Assembly: GCA_942492635.1 (NCBI GenBank) | Contig: CALOFP010000002.1 | Span: 930,001-994,000, forward strand | Direction of reading: 5' to 3' | DNA length: 64,000 nucleotides | From: CALOFP01 sp942492635 | GTDB taxonomy: Bacteria; UBP6; UBA1177; CALOFP01 | Shown here: piece after piece, positions 1-9,126 of the stretch | Numbering within the stretch: position 1 is the stretch's first letter | How the letters are laid out: each line of letters opens with the position of its first letter | Program-made: the position numbers and the translations under genes | The notes under the pieces: generated by a model | What the model was told of the DNA's origin: nothing | Seen by the model: only the letters and a program-made list of their open reading frames with translations | Databases searched by the model: none

Positions 1-160
1 ATGTCCACAATTTTTTCTCACTTCAACAATCCAGGCGGCAACCTCATCTGCAGTTTTCACCGACGATCGATTAGAGCCTGTCTTAGCGGGTTTTCCCTGT
101 CCCACATTACCAATCCTTGCTGCCTCAGAAAATCGGACATGTGTAAATCCCCCTCTTTTA
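1..160 (-). other. Possible 5' end of an unrecognised minus-strand gene at the left edge
   Basis: On the minus strand a good ribosome-binding site (GAGGGGG, about 149-155) lies 8 nt before an ATG at 140. That frame runs only 27 codons to a stop. A second minus-strand frame (about 1-160) stays open to the edge and reads like protein (it includes ADEVAAWIVEVRKNCG), but it has no ATG near the ribosome-binding site. This could be a frameshifted gene start or chance. I do not recognise the product. The rest of 161-273 shows nothing clear. Confidence 0.25.
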
Positions 161-273
161 TTAAAATGCCGTAATCATTTGATACAGCAATAGCGTATTC
201 TGTGCTAGTTTGGCAGGTAAGAACTTGAAGTTTTAATGAAATGAGATAAGAGGGTGTCAGGTTTCAGCAGAAT

Positions 274-3200
274 CTACTTCTTTTCGCTCTTTTTCTTTTC
301 CGCGTCGATCTCCTTGAGAAGAACTTCTACGGCTTTTTCGAGCTGAGAGTCCTTTCCGGCTGTCACCTCTTTCGGCTGGTTTTCAACTACGTAGTCGGGT
401 ACGAGCTGCTTGTTCTCGAGGTAGTCGCCGGCGTTGTCCATGATTCCGATCTGAGGAATTCCGAAGAAGAGTCTCTTGTCGACAAGTCCCTTCCACCATA
501 CGGCTGTGGCCGTCCCGGGAACCGGCATACCGACGATTTTACCCAGTTTCAGTTCCCGATATGTATAGGGGAACATGTGGGCGTCGCTGTAGTTGCTTTC
601 ACCGACGAGAAGGATTGTCTTTCCTGTCCACTGGTCTCCGGGATCGCCTCCGAAGTTTCTCTGCCCTCTGTGGTTGTAGCGGCTGTATTTCTTTCCGCCG
701 AATAGTACGGCTAGTTCGTTGTGGAGCCATCCGCCGCCGTTGAATCTGGTGTCGATTACGATTCCGTCCTTGTCGCTGAATCGGCCGAGAACGTCTCCGT
801 AAACCTTCAGGAAGCTGCCCGGATCCATTCCGCGGACGTGGACGTAGCCGAGTCTTCCGTTTGAGAGTTTTTCGGTCTCTTCACGGTTTCTCTTGACCCA
901 GCGGTGGTAGAGAAGGTTGTATTCGGCTCTGTAGCTTGTGGGCTTGATTCTCTCTTCCTTCTCCTTTCCGAGTAAGGAGTTCCTGAATGATACGAGGGTG
1001 TAGCGTCCAACTTTCCTGTTGAGAAGGGAGTGGATGTTTGTGTTTTTCTCAATCTTTACGCCGTCGATCTTTGTGATTACGGTGCCTTCATTGATCTTGG
1101 ATTTTGCCTTTTTCACCGGTGAATTGTCGAGAATTTCAAGAACTTTCATACCCTCACCCTTGTAGTCAGGATCGAAGATAATTCCGAGAGCTCCTGTGGA
1201 ATCTCCGTAGGGTTTGTGCTCGATGAAGCCGGCTCCGGTGTGGGATGCGTTGAGTTCCCCGAGAAGTTCGGAAAGCATTTCGGCAAAGTCGTGACCGTTA
1301 TTGATGTGTGGCAGAAAGCGGGCGTAGCTCTTTTTCATCTCTTTCCAATTCACGTTGTGGAGATCCTTCTTGTAGAACTTGTCCCTCATGGTCTGCCATA
1401 CTGAGTTGAACATGTAGTCACGTTCGGAGTCCGGATCAACTGTGAATTCAGCGTTTATTGCAACGGGTTTCTGTTTTCCGGTAACAGTAGAAATCTGTGT
1501 GACTCTTCCGCCGGAATGGAAGTAGAGGTTCAATCCCTTCCTGTCTATCCTGAAATCGGTGAATGAAGGTGCGAACCAGAACATTTTGAAACTTTTCGGA
1601 ACGGATGTGAGAACTCTGTACTTTCTATCTCTCAGTTCGATAACGCCTATGTCGAACTTCTTTTCAAGGTTTCGGACTGTGTAGAGTTTTTCTCCGTCGG
1701 GTGAAAAACGTCTCATTGTGAAACCGCCGTGCTCCGGATTGAGCAATACGAGTCTCTCCTCAAGTCCTTCCTTTTCAAATACTGTCTCCATATTCTGCTT
1801 TTCAGCAGGTTTTTTACCTTTAAGCTTCTTCTGCTCCTCCTTTTTCTTCTCCTTGAGAAGGAGGAACTCCTCCTTTGTCAGGCGGAATGTGTCGTAGGCA
1901 TCCTGGTTGAGGAAGAGACCGTAGAGGTCGCTGCCGCCGTTACGGCGAGATCCGAATATCACCATGTTTCCGTCCGGTGAAAATTCCGGAAGGTTATCTT
2001 CGAAGGCGCTGTTTGTAAGGTTGATCACCTCTCCCGTTCCGTCGGTTTTCACAAGACCCACCTCACGGCTCCAGCGGTCTCTGTCGTTGAAGTTGACAAG
2101 CATCCAGCGACCGTCGGGAGACCAGCTGTACCACTGATCCCAGTCTGTGTAACTGAGGCTTTTTTCAGCTGGAAGAACAGTTACTGCACGCTCTCTTTTG
2201 GGATCGTAGACGACGACTTCTGTCCTGTTCCTGAGGAAAGCCACCCTTGTTCCATCAGGTGAGTATGTTGGGTAGAATGTGTTGTCCTCTGTTTCGAAAA
2301 CCGGTCTCTCGTCGATGAGCGTCGCCATGAAGAAGTAACGCTCCTCTTCTCGAGCCATAGAAGCCTCGTAGATACTCCACGATCCCTTTCTTTCGGAAGC
2401 GTAGATGAGCTTTTTTCCGTCGGGGCTGAAGGATACGCTTTTCTCCTCTTCCGGAGTGTAGGTGACACGCTTTGTGAGCCCGCTGTCTGCGGAACTTACG
2501 TAAACTTCACCGTGTACTATGAACGCCATCTGTTTTCCGTCCGGAGATATATCCATGTAGTCGATATCGGATCTGTAGACTGTAGCCCTTTTGCCTGCCG
2601 GTTTTTCCGATGGAATGAAAATCTCAAGCTTTTTCGGTTCCTTTCCTTCAACAACGGTATAGATCTCACCGTCATAACTGTAGGTGAGCATTCCGTTTTC
2701 CGCGATTGTGAGAAAGCGTGCCGGATGGGTTTTGTGGAAAGTGATCTGCTTATTATCCTTCGGATCCGCAACACTCGTTTTCCAGACGTTGAATGTACCG
2801 GATTTTTCGCTCAGGTAGAAGATCGATTTTTCGTCGTAAGAGAAAACCGGATTTCTGTCCTCTCCTTCGAAATCGGTGAGTTTTGTGTAGCTGTCACCCT
2901 TTCTGTCGTATATCCAGATGTCGCGGGTGATGGAGGATTTGTGGTGCTTACGCCACTTGTCCTCGTATCCCTTCTTGTCGTTGTAGAGAAGTCTGCTGCC
3001 GTCCTTAGATATCTGAACGTTCATGGCGGGAATTCCGAGAAGCTGCTCGGGATTTTTTCCCTCAAGTGAAGCGCTGTAGAGTTCGGGCATCGAGGTTTTT
3101 GGAAAAATTCTGCTTTTCGCGGGATCCATACGGGCGGAAACGAAAAGAACCTCTTTTCCGTCAGGAGTGAATGTGAAGGGCATGTCTCCGGCTGAGTGGA

Positions 3201-3591
3201 ATGTGATCCTCTTGGATTCACCTCCGGCTGAAGGCATTGTGTAGATATCGAAGTTTCCGCTGCGGTCGGATGCGAAGGCGATGCTTTTTCCATCTTTCGA
3301 CCATACCGGCATGTACTCGTACGACTCTGTTGAAGTGAGGGCCCTCGCGGCTCCACCTTTTGAATTTACAATAAAGATATCGCCGCCGTAGCTGAAAGCG
3401 ATGTTTTTGCCGTCGGGAGAGACAGCGGGATATCTGAGCCACAGCGCCTTTTCGGCATGCCCTTCCGGAACGTCCAGATCCGCCGCCATCTTCACGTATT
3501 CACGTTCGATAGTCAGCTTCGCAGCCTTCTTCTCTTCTCCGCAGGAGACCAGAAGAGCTGCGATAAAAAATGAAATCAATAGTTTTTTCAT
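274..3591 (-). CDS. Tricorn-like S41 family protease, lipoprotein
   Basis: Predicted secreted peptidase of the tricorn/S41 (C-terminal processing) type. The 1105-residue product starts with a lipoprotein signal (hydrophobic segment, lipobox LVSC, Cys17). It continues as a long beta-propeller region (about 45-690) with many SPDGK-type repeats of the TolB/WD40-like family. The C-terminal third carries a tricorn-like core: a His in NASHTG near residue 784, a PDZ-like stretch (about 800-890), and the S41 domain with candidate nucleophile Ser in NYSDAHMFPY near residue 1000. In the family these enzymes degrade peptides; the propeller probably filters substrate. The start is supported by GAGGGG just upstream of ATG. 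It is transcribed alone, divergent from the PAS/GGDEF gene. The substrate is unknown; a purely binding role is possible but less likely because the catalytic residues appear present. Confidence 0.88.
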   Translation of the reverse strand: MKKLLISFFIAALLVSCGEEKKAAKLTIEREYVKMAADLDVPEGHAEKALWLRYPAVSPDGKNIAFSYGGDIFIVNSKGGAARALTSTESYEYMPVWSKDGKSIAFASDRSGNFDIYTMPSAGGESKRITFHSAGDMPFTFTPDGKEVLFVSARMDPAKSRIFPKTSMPELYSASLEGKNPEQLLGIPAMNVQISKDGSRLLYNDKKGYEDKWRKHHKSSITRDIWIYDRKGDSYTKLTDFEGEDRNPVFSYDEKSIFYLSEKSGTFNVWKTSVADPKDNKQITFHKTHPARFLTIAENGMLTYSYDGEIYTVVEGKEPKKLEIFIPSEKPAGKRATVYRSDIDYMDISPDGKQMAFIVHGEVYVSSADSGLTKRVTYTPEEEKSVSFSPDGKKLIYASERKGSWSIYEASMAREEERYFFMATLIDERPVFETEDNTFYPTYSPDGTRVAFLRNRTEVVVYDPKRERAVTVLPAEKSLSYTDWDQWYSWSPDGRWMLVNFNDRDRWSREVGLVKTDGTGEVINLTNSAFEDNLPEFSPDGNMVIFGSRRNGGSDLYGLFLNQDAYDTFRLTKEEFLLLKEKKKEEQKKLKGKKPAEKQNMETVFEKEGLEERLVLLNPEHGGFTMRRFSPDGEKLYTVRNLEKKFDIGVIELRDRKYRVLTSVPKSFKMFWFAPSFTDFRIDRKGLNLYFHSGGRVTQISTVTGKQKPVAINAEFTVDPDSERDYMFNSVWQTMRDKFYKKDLHNVNWKEMKKSYARFLPHINNGHDFAEMLSELLGELNASHTGAGFIEHKPYGDSTGALGIIFDPDYKGEGMKVLEILDNSPVKKAKSKINEGTVITKIDGVKIEKNTNIHSLLNRKVGRYTLVSFRNSLLGKEKEERIKPTSYRAEYNLLYHRWVKRNREETEKLSNGRLGYVHVRGMDPGSFLKVYGDVLGRFSDKDGIVIDTRFNGGGWLHNELAVLFGGKKYSRYNHRGQRNFGGDPGDQWTGKTILLVGESNYSDAHMFPYTYRELKLGKIVGMPVPGTATAVWWKGLVDKRLFFGIPQIGIMDNAGDYLENKQLVPDYVVENQPKEVTAGKDSQLEKAVEVLLKEIDAEKKKSEKK

Positions 3592-3950
3592 GTAAAACCC
3601 CTCAAAAATTCAATGATCAGTGGAATAATCTTTACTCAAGAAAGGGAATATTATCAAGAAATTGGCAAAAAATTATTGAAAAATATCAAACACTGCTGGA
3701 AAAATTTGAGTCGATATTGATTGAGTTCGAATTCTCTGTCGAATCGCTCCACAGAGATGTTTGAGTGCCGTGTTTCTGTAAACAATTTATTTTCCAAAGA
3801 AAGAAAGATGATTAGGAAGAATTAAAGGACTATTAGAAATGCGAAAATCGAATACCTGCTGAATTAGTGAATTGTACAGTGATGCAATCGCTGTTAAAAT
3901 GATGAACAGTCCCAATTTTAGCAGTGATAGTCTATTCTCCGGAGGTATTG
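3592..3950. other. Intergenic region between divergent genes
   Basis: AT-rich spacer of about 360 bases between two divergently transcribed genes, so it should hold both promoters. A possible minus-strand promoter is TTGATA (3652-3657, read on minus) with TAAAGA (3629-3634), 17-nt spacing, but the -10 match is weak. I see no small gene or RNA. Confidence 0.4.
3872..3900 (+). promoter_or_regulatory. Candidate sigma-70 promoter of the PAS/GGDEF gene
   Basis: TTGTAC (3872-3877) and TAAAAT (3895-3900) with 17-nt spacing, about 50 bases before the ATG at 3951. The -10 is good; the -35 matches consensus at three positions. Confidence 0.4.
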
Positions 3951-6554
3951 ATGTTTCCCGGAAAAACCAAAAATCTCTTTTCTCCTACAGTTTACATAGT
4001 AATTTTTATGGGGATGATGCTTTCCCTACTCACATTTTCCATTCACAGGTATCTGGTTTTTGAGAAAATCAGGCACTTCTTCGAAGATGAGACAGGGGAA
4101 AGAATCCGGAATGTTAACTCATCCGTGAGCAACTGGGTTAGCTCCATGGACAGGCTTGAAAAATGGATTGAGCAAGATGGGGGGGCCAATCAAAAGGTTT
4201 TTGAAGAGAAGGTCAGGGAACTCTTCAATGAGAATGAGGGTACCGGATATGTTGCTTTTGTTGAAAAAACGGAAGATTTTACCCGCACTATCAACCATTT
4301 GAAAAGAAATGAGCGGTTTTTTAATCATAAGAATAGAAAATTCAGGATAATTCATATTGTCGATATCGACAAAAACTTGACTGAAATATCCGATAGTTCT
4401 CTGGCAACTGCTATGAATGGTTTCGGGACGGAAAAGATTTCAACTCTTTCGGCAGGTCTGCTCGGTTCCTACATACATTTAAATGTCCCAATTTTTTTTA
4501 AAAACAGAAGGCAAAACCGGGAGAGTGATAGATATCTGCTGGCATCCGTAAGTTTCAACAGGATGGCGGAACGACCCTTACGCAGTTTGGGAAAAAAGGA
4601 TATCTCTATTTTTCTGCAGGCGGCAAGCTCAAAGAGTGAACCGGTTCAGCGGAACAGGAGTTGGAAAAAGAGGGCTTATGAAATAATGATCTCGGGACTT
4701 GGAAGTTTTCCCGAACTGAAAAAAAGCGATGAATTTCAGCTTCCGGGTTTGAATATCGAGTTTGTTTCAATTGCCGGAAAAAACTACATCTCCATAAAAG
4801 AGCGGTTAATCCCCTGGATTGTCTTGTTGATAGGGCTTGTTTTTACAGCCTTCATTGCCGGTTCACTTGTTTTGAGCAGATACGAATCGAGAAAATACGA
4901 AAACAGGATAAGGGAAAGTACGGAGGAGCTTAGAGTCAGCAAGGATCGACTCGACTTTGCCGTAAAGGGTGCGAAGCTTGGTCTCTGGGACTGGCAGATG
5001 GATTCCGGGAATGTCTATTTTAACGAAACCTGGGCTGAAATGATCGGCTACAGATCCAGGCAACTGGAACCACATATTGTGACCTGGGAGAAACTTATTC
5101 ACCCTGATGACTCCAAGAGGGTGATGGAGGGATTGACCAACCATCTCTTTGGAAAAAGTAAGGAGTATCGTTCCGAACACAGGATGTTGACTGCCGGTGG
5201 AAAGTGGAAGTGGGTACTGAATATCGGAATGGTCTACGACTGGGATGAAGATGGTAATCCTGCTAAATCGGCAGGGATTCAACTCGATATTGATGAGAGA
5301 AAACATACGGAGGAGGCTCTGAAGAGGCAGTCTCTTGTGATTGAACAGATGTCCGACGGCCTCATAATTACAAATCTGGACGGGGAGATAATTGACTGGA
5401 ATCCCGGATCGGAGCATATGTTCGGTTATAAGAGGTATGAGGTGCTGGGAAAAACCCCGGGAATTTTGCACAGGGAGGAGGAGCGGGAGAGGCTCACTCC
5501 GGAAATAATCAGATCCATAGAGAAAAACGGATCCTGGAACGGAGAAATACACTACATACGAAAGGACGGACTGGAAGGTATTTCTGAGACAAAGGTGATG
5601 CCTCTTTTGGGTAATGGCGGGAAATGCATAGCAACCATAGGTGTTAATCGGGATATTGCGGAAAGGAAGAAGGTCGAGAAGGCCCTGGTCCTGAGTGAGA
5701 AAAGGTATAGAAACCTCTTTATGAATGCGGGAGTTGGAATATTCAGAACTTCTATAAACGGTGCGGTAATAATTGCTGGAAACCACAAGTTGTCTGAAAT
5801 AGTCGGGATTTCACTGGATGAACTTCTTCAGACTTCTGCCAACGAGTGGTGGGCTGTTCCTGAGATGAGATCTTTTTTTGTCAAGAGGCTGAAAGATGAG
5901 GGAGAGGTGACAGATTTTGAGGCCGAGTTTCTGGCGGTAGATCAAACTACAAGATGGTGTCTGCTTAATGCAAAGCTTTATCGCGATGAGAATGTAATTG
6001 AAGGGACCATTCTCGACATAACGGAACGAAGGGAAATGGAAAGGAAAATCAGGCACATGGCGAATCACGATGCCCTTACGGGGCTTCCCAACAGAGCACT
6101 GTTTATGGACAGGCTCGGTGTGGCCCTGAGAAGTGCGAAAAGACGAATGGAGATGATTGCCGTCATGTTTATCGATCTGGATGGATTTAAAAAGGTTAAC
6201 GATACCCTTGGCCATAATAGAGGCGATGAACTTTTGAAGAGTGTTTCTGAAAAATTACTGGGGTGTGTGAGATCCGCCGATACGGTAGGACGTTTCGGTG
6301 GAGATGAATTCGTAGTTCTACTCACCGAAGTAAACGGACTCGGGAAGGTTTCAAATATTGCGGAAAGAATGATCGAAAGTATCTCGGAAGAGCTTTTTCA
6401 TGAGACAGGCAGTTGCAAAATCGGTAGCAGTATAGGAGTTTCCTTCTTCCCGGATGATGGTTTGGAGGGAGACAAACTTCTTGCAGCGGCAGACAGAAGA
6501 ATGTACAGTGTCAAAAAATCCGGAAAAAACGGATACTCCTTTGAAGACAAGTGA
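3951..6554 (+). CDS. Membrane-bound PAS-GGDEF sensor diguanylate cyclase
   Basis: Likely makes cyclic-di-GMP in response to an extracytoplasmic signal. The ATG at 3951 is chosen because GGAGG lies at 3941-3945; an upstream in-frame GTG at 3924 has no such site. The 867-residue product has a transmembrane helix near 13-33, an extracytoplasmic domain of about 250 residues that I do not recognise, and a second helix near 290-308. Three PAS/PAC modules follow (starting about 328, 459 and 584), then a GGDEF domain. The active-site motif is intact (RFGGDEF, near residue 780). RSAD sits five residues before it, matching the RxxD inhibitory site, so product feedback is expected. There is no EAL domain. 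It is a single gene ending convergently with topB 65 bases away. Confidence 0.9.
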   Translation: MFPGKTKNLFSPTVYIVIFMGMMLSLLTFSIHRYLVFEKIRHFFEDETGERIRNVNSSVSNWVSSMDRLEKWIEQDGGANQKVFEEKVRELFNENEGTGYVAFVEKTEDFTRTINHLKRNERFFNHKNRKFRIIHIVDIDKNLTEISDSSLATAMNGFGTEKISTLSAGLLGSYIHLNVPIFFKNRRQNRESDRYLLASVSFNRMAERPLRSLGKKDISIFLQAASSKSEPVQRNRSWKKRAYEIMISGLGSFPELKKSDEFQLPGLNIEFVSIAGKNYISIKERLIPWIVLLIGLVFTAFIAGSLVLSRYESRKYENRIRESTEELRVSKDRLDFAVKGAKLGLWDWQMDSGNVYFNETWAEMIGYRSRQLEPHIVTWEKLIHPDDSKRVMEGLTNHLFGKSKEYRSEHRMLTAGGKWKWVLNIGMVYDWDEDGNPAKSAGIQLDIDERKHTEEALKRQSLVIEQMSDGLIITNLDGEIIDWNPGSEHMFGYKRYEVLGKTPGILHREEERERLTPEIIRSIEKNGSWNGEIHYIRKDGLEGISETKVMPLLGNGGKCIATIGVNRDIAERKKVEKALVLSEKRYRNLFMNAGVGIFRTSINGAVIIAGNHKLSEIVGISLDELLQTSANEWWAVPEMRSFFVKRLKDEGEVTDFEAEFLAVDQTTRWCLLNAKLYRDENVIEGTILDITERREMERKIRHMANHDALTGLPNRALFMDRLGVALRSAKRRMEMIAVMFIDLDGFKKVNDTLGHNRGDELLKSVSEKLLGCVRSADTVGRFGGDEFVVLLTEVNGLGKVSNIAERMIESISEELFHETGSCKIGSSIGVSFFPDDGLEGDKLLAAADRRMYSVKKSGKNGYSFEDK

Positions 6555-6619
6555 AGCCCTCGGCGAGAACAATCTTCGATCATTCAACTTCCGGATTTTT
6601 CGCATCTTTTTCTCTTTAA

Positions 6620-8827
6620 CTATTTTCCCTTGAAATAGCTGTCCAGCCACTCGCGGCACTGATCGAAACGTTCCTCCTTGAGAGCTGCTAGAGTCTCTTC
6701 ATCCCCATGCTTTTCGATGATTCCAACCTGCTTGGGAGAGAGCGGATGATTTCCCTCGTATTCCATTTTCTGGAAGAGGAATTCGATTCTACCCGATCTC
6801 TTGCTGAAGGAGAGTTTCGCCTTGAAGGGGGACCCTGAACGTGATTTCATGTCGAATACTTTCCGTGTCGTTCCCTTCTCCAGGATATCTTTCATATCTT
6901 CCGTATTTATCTCTGCATCCGATGTGTTTTTCCATACCTTCAGATCGCAAGAAACACAACGGAAAAGCCTTTCTTCTTCCACAACATCGCTATGGCATTT
7001 GGGACAGCGTCCGATCGGAGCGGAGTTTCGAAGAACATTGGGACAGTCGTTCATGGATGAAAAAACGTCGTTCAGGAAAGTTGATGTCTCATTCAGAATT
7101 TCGCGAAGTGTTTTTGCATTTTCGTTTTTTATGAATCGGGAAAGATCGAACTCCAGGGCTGCCGAGAAATCCGGAATCGTCAGCTTTTCAGGCAGTATTT
7201 CATAAAGCGAAAGCCCAAGTTCTGTGGGGATGTACTCTCCCTTTTCCTTCTTAATGTAGCCGCGTTTCACGAGAAGGGGAGCGAAACTTGCTCGGGTTGC
7301 AGCGGTTCCTATACCGTTCGCCTCCTTGAGAGCCTTTTTCAGTTTCTTGTCCTGAATAAGAAGGTGAGCCTTTTCCATCAGAGAGAGAAGAGGTGTGTCC
7401 TTGTATATTTTCGGAGCCGTGGTCTTTTCCTTCTTCTCCTCGATGTTACCGGAAACCACGTCCCCCTTTTTGTAGCCGACGGAGATAACCTCCTCCTCCT
7501 TTTTCCCCTTAATGTAGGAGAGGTAACCGGGATCCGTATAGTTCTTGAATTTCGAGAGAAAGAGGTACTCCTCAATTTTTCCTTCGATATCTGTTTTTTC
7601 CCCTTTCGCCGGAGGAAGAAGAGCCGCAACGAGTCTTTTTACGATTAGATCGAAAATCTTCTGTTCTCCGTCAGGCAGATTTGGAACGGTCGATTTGTCA
7701 TAGGAGAGAACTGGAATAATGGCGTAGTGACCTTCGAGCTTTCCGATGTATCTCTTATCGAGCTCCAGCTCAGGGTTGTGTTCCTTTACCGCCATAACGA
7801 GATCTTTGTACTGATCGAACTTGAAAACAAGATTCATGGAGTTTTTCAGTTCCTTCGCCTCCTGGGGGGAGAGAACGTTGCAGTCGGTTCTAGGGTAGGA
7901 TATCAGTTCGTGTTTTTCATACAGATTTTGTGCGAGTTTCAGTGTGTCGTCGGGTGAAATGCCGTAACGTGACGATGCATCCTTCTGAAGCGTTTTAAGA
8001 TCGTAAAGGGGAGGAGCGTATTCCGTGAAACTTTTTCTCTTGACGCTGGTGATGGTGAGATCTTTCCCTTCCAGCGATTTTCTGATCTCTTCCGGATTGT
8101 CCTTCTGGAAAAACCTTTTAATTTTTTTCTCTTCATCAACAAGGTTGAATGATACGCCGTCGTTTGAGAGAAAAGTGTAGACCCAGTAGTCTTCCGGCTT
8201 GAAGTTTTTGTTCTCAAGATAACGCTTAACAATTTCGGCTAGTAGCCATGTCTGTACCCGACCTATGGAGATGGGCTTTCCCGGTTTCCCGTACTTGACG
8301 CTATAGAGAATTGTGAGCTGAATTCCGACCAGCCAGTCGACAATTTCCCTGGAGAGTGCAGCTCGGTAGTAACCCTCGAACTCCTTAAAATCTTTTCTCT
8401 CCCCATATGCCTTCTGAATTTCCTTTTTTGTTTCGGAGTGAAGCCAGATTCTGGAGATCTTCTCCGCCTTTACAATTCCTTCCCGTTTAGCGATCTCGAG
8501 GATGTTTCTCTGGATAAGCTCTCCTTCACGATCGGGGTCGCATCCGAGAATTATTTCGTCCGCATTTTTCAGAAGACGGGCGATATTTGAATAGACTTCC
8601 TTGTTTACAATCTGATGATGAAAGGATCTCGGGATGAAAGGAAGGTGAGGGAGAAGATCTTTCCAGTAGATTTTTTCTTTCTGAATATGTTTTTTTAGAT
8701 ACGTTTCAAGATCCTGCAGCGATTCGATATGACCGACAGAATTTATGACACGCAGCTCTTTTTCACTCTTCAGGGCCTCTTCCATCTTTTTTCTCATTGA
8801 GGCCTTCTCGACAATCATAACCTTCAC
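6620..8827 (-). CDS. topB: Type IA DNA topoisomerase, topoisomerase III-like
   Basis: Relaxes and decatenates DNA by single-strand passage through a 5'-phosphotyrosine intermediate. The 735-residue protein opens with the TOPRIM domain (MIVEKAS, and DPDREGE supplying the metal-binding acids). The catalytic Tyr is in LISYPRTD, near residue 311. The GIGTAATRA motif and the following short domain are typical of TopB. A C-terminal zinc-ribbon-like pair (CPKC ... CVSC) is followed by a tail of about 90 residues. Length fits topoisomerase III rather than TopA. A strong promoter lies just upstream (8854-8881). Similar TopB proteins also travel on plasmids and integrative elements, but nothing here marks this copy as mobile. 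Confidence 0.92.
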   Translation of the reverse strand: MKVMIVEKASMRKKMEEALKSEKELRVINSVGHIESLQDLETYLKKHIQKEKIYWKDLLPHLPFIPRSFHHQIVNKEVYSNIARLLKNADEIILGCDPDREGELIQRNILEIAKREGIVKAEKISRIWLHSETKKEIQKAYGERKDFKEFEGYYRAALSREIVDWLVGIQLTILYSVKYGKPGKPISIGRVQTWLLAEIVKRYLENKNFKPEDYWVYTFLSNDGVSFNLVDEEKKIKRFFQKDNPEEIRKSLEGKDLTITSVKRKSFTEYAPPLYDLKTLQKDASSRYGISPDDTLKLAQNLYEKHELISYPRTDCNVLSPQEAKELKNSMNLVFKFDQYKDLVMAVKEHNPELELDKRYIGKLEGHYAIIPVLSYDKSTVPNLPDGEQKIFDLIVKRLVAALLPPAKGEKTDIEGKIEEYLFLSKFKNYTDPGYLSYIKGKKEEEVISVGYKKGDVVSGNIEEKKEKTTAPKIYKDTPLLSLMEKAHLLIQDKKLKKALKEANGIGTAATRASFAPLLVKRGYIKKEKGEYIPTELGLSLYEILPEKLTIPDFSAALEFDLSRFIKNENAKTLREILNETSTFLNDVFSSMNDCPNVLRNSAPIGRCPKCHSDVVEEERLFRCVSCDLKVWKNTSDAEINTEDMKDILEKGTTRKVFDMKSRSGSPFKAKLSFSKRSGRIEFLFQKMEYEGNHPLSPKQVGIIEKHGDEETLAALKEERFDQCREWLDSYFKGK

Positions 8828-8853
8828 AGCACACTCCCTTAAGATTCGCTATC

Positions 8854-8881
8854 ATTATAGAAATGTGAGGCGAGGAGTCAA
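8854..8881 (-). promoter_or_regulatory. Sigma-70 promoter of topB
   Basis: Read on the minus strand: TTGACT (8876-8881), 16-nt spacer, perfect TATAAT (8854-8859), about 27 bases before the ATG. It is among the best promoter matches in the window. The rest of the 299-base spacer to the next gene shows nothing definite. Confidence 0.6.
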
Positions 8882-9126
8882 AAAAGGGATCAGTTAAGAT
8901 CAAATGCGGGTCGAAAAGGGCGTCGTATTTGAGAATTCGTATTACTTTTTGAAGAGAACCGATTAAATGGGACTCTCCCTATCTGATGAGGTAAAATGGT
9001 CGTGGGTCCGTCGGGTGATTGTCATTTGGAAAATAGCGGTGAGACAAAAACGGCAACTGTCCTTAAAGGTTATAAAAATGAATATCCCTTTCGTACACGA
9101 AAAGAATCCTCTGCCGGGTAAGCGTC

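Noticed and set aside
4863..5786. Minus-strand frame of 307 codons inside the PAS/GGDEF gene
   Set aside because: Antisense to well-defined PAS domains; no ribosome-binding site or recognisable domain.
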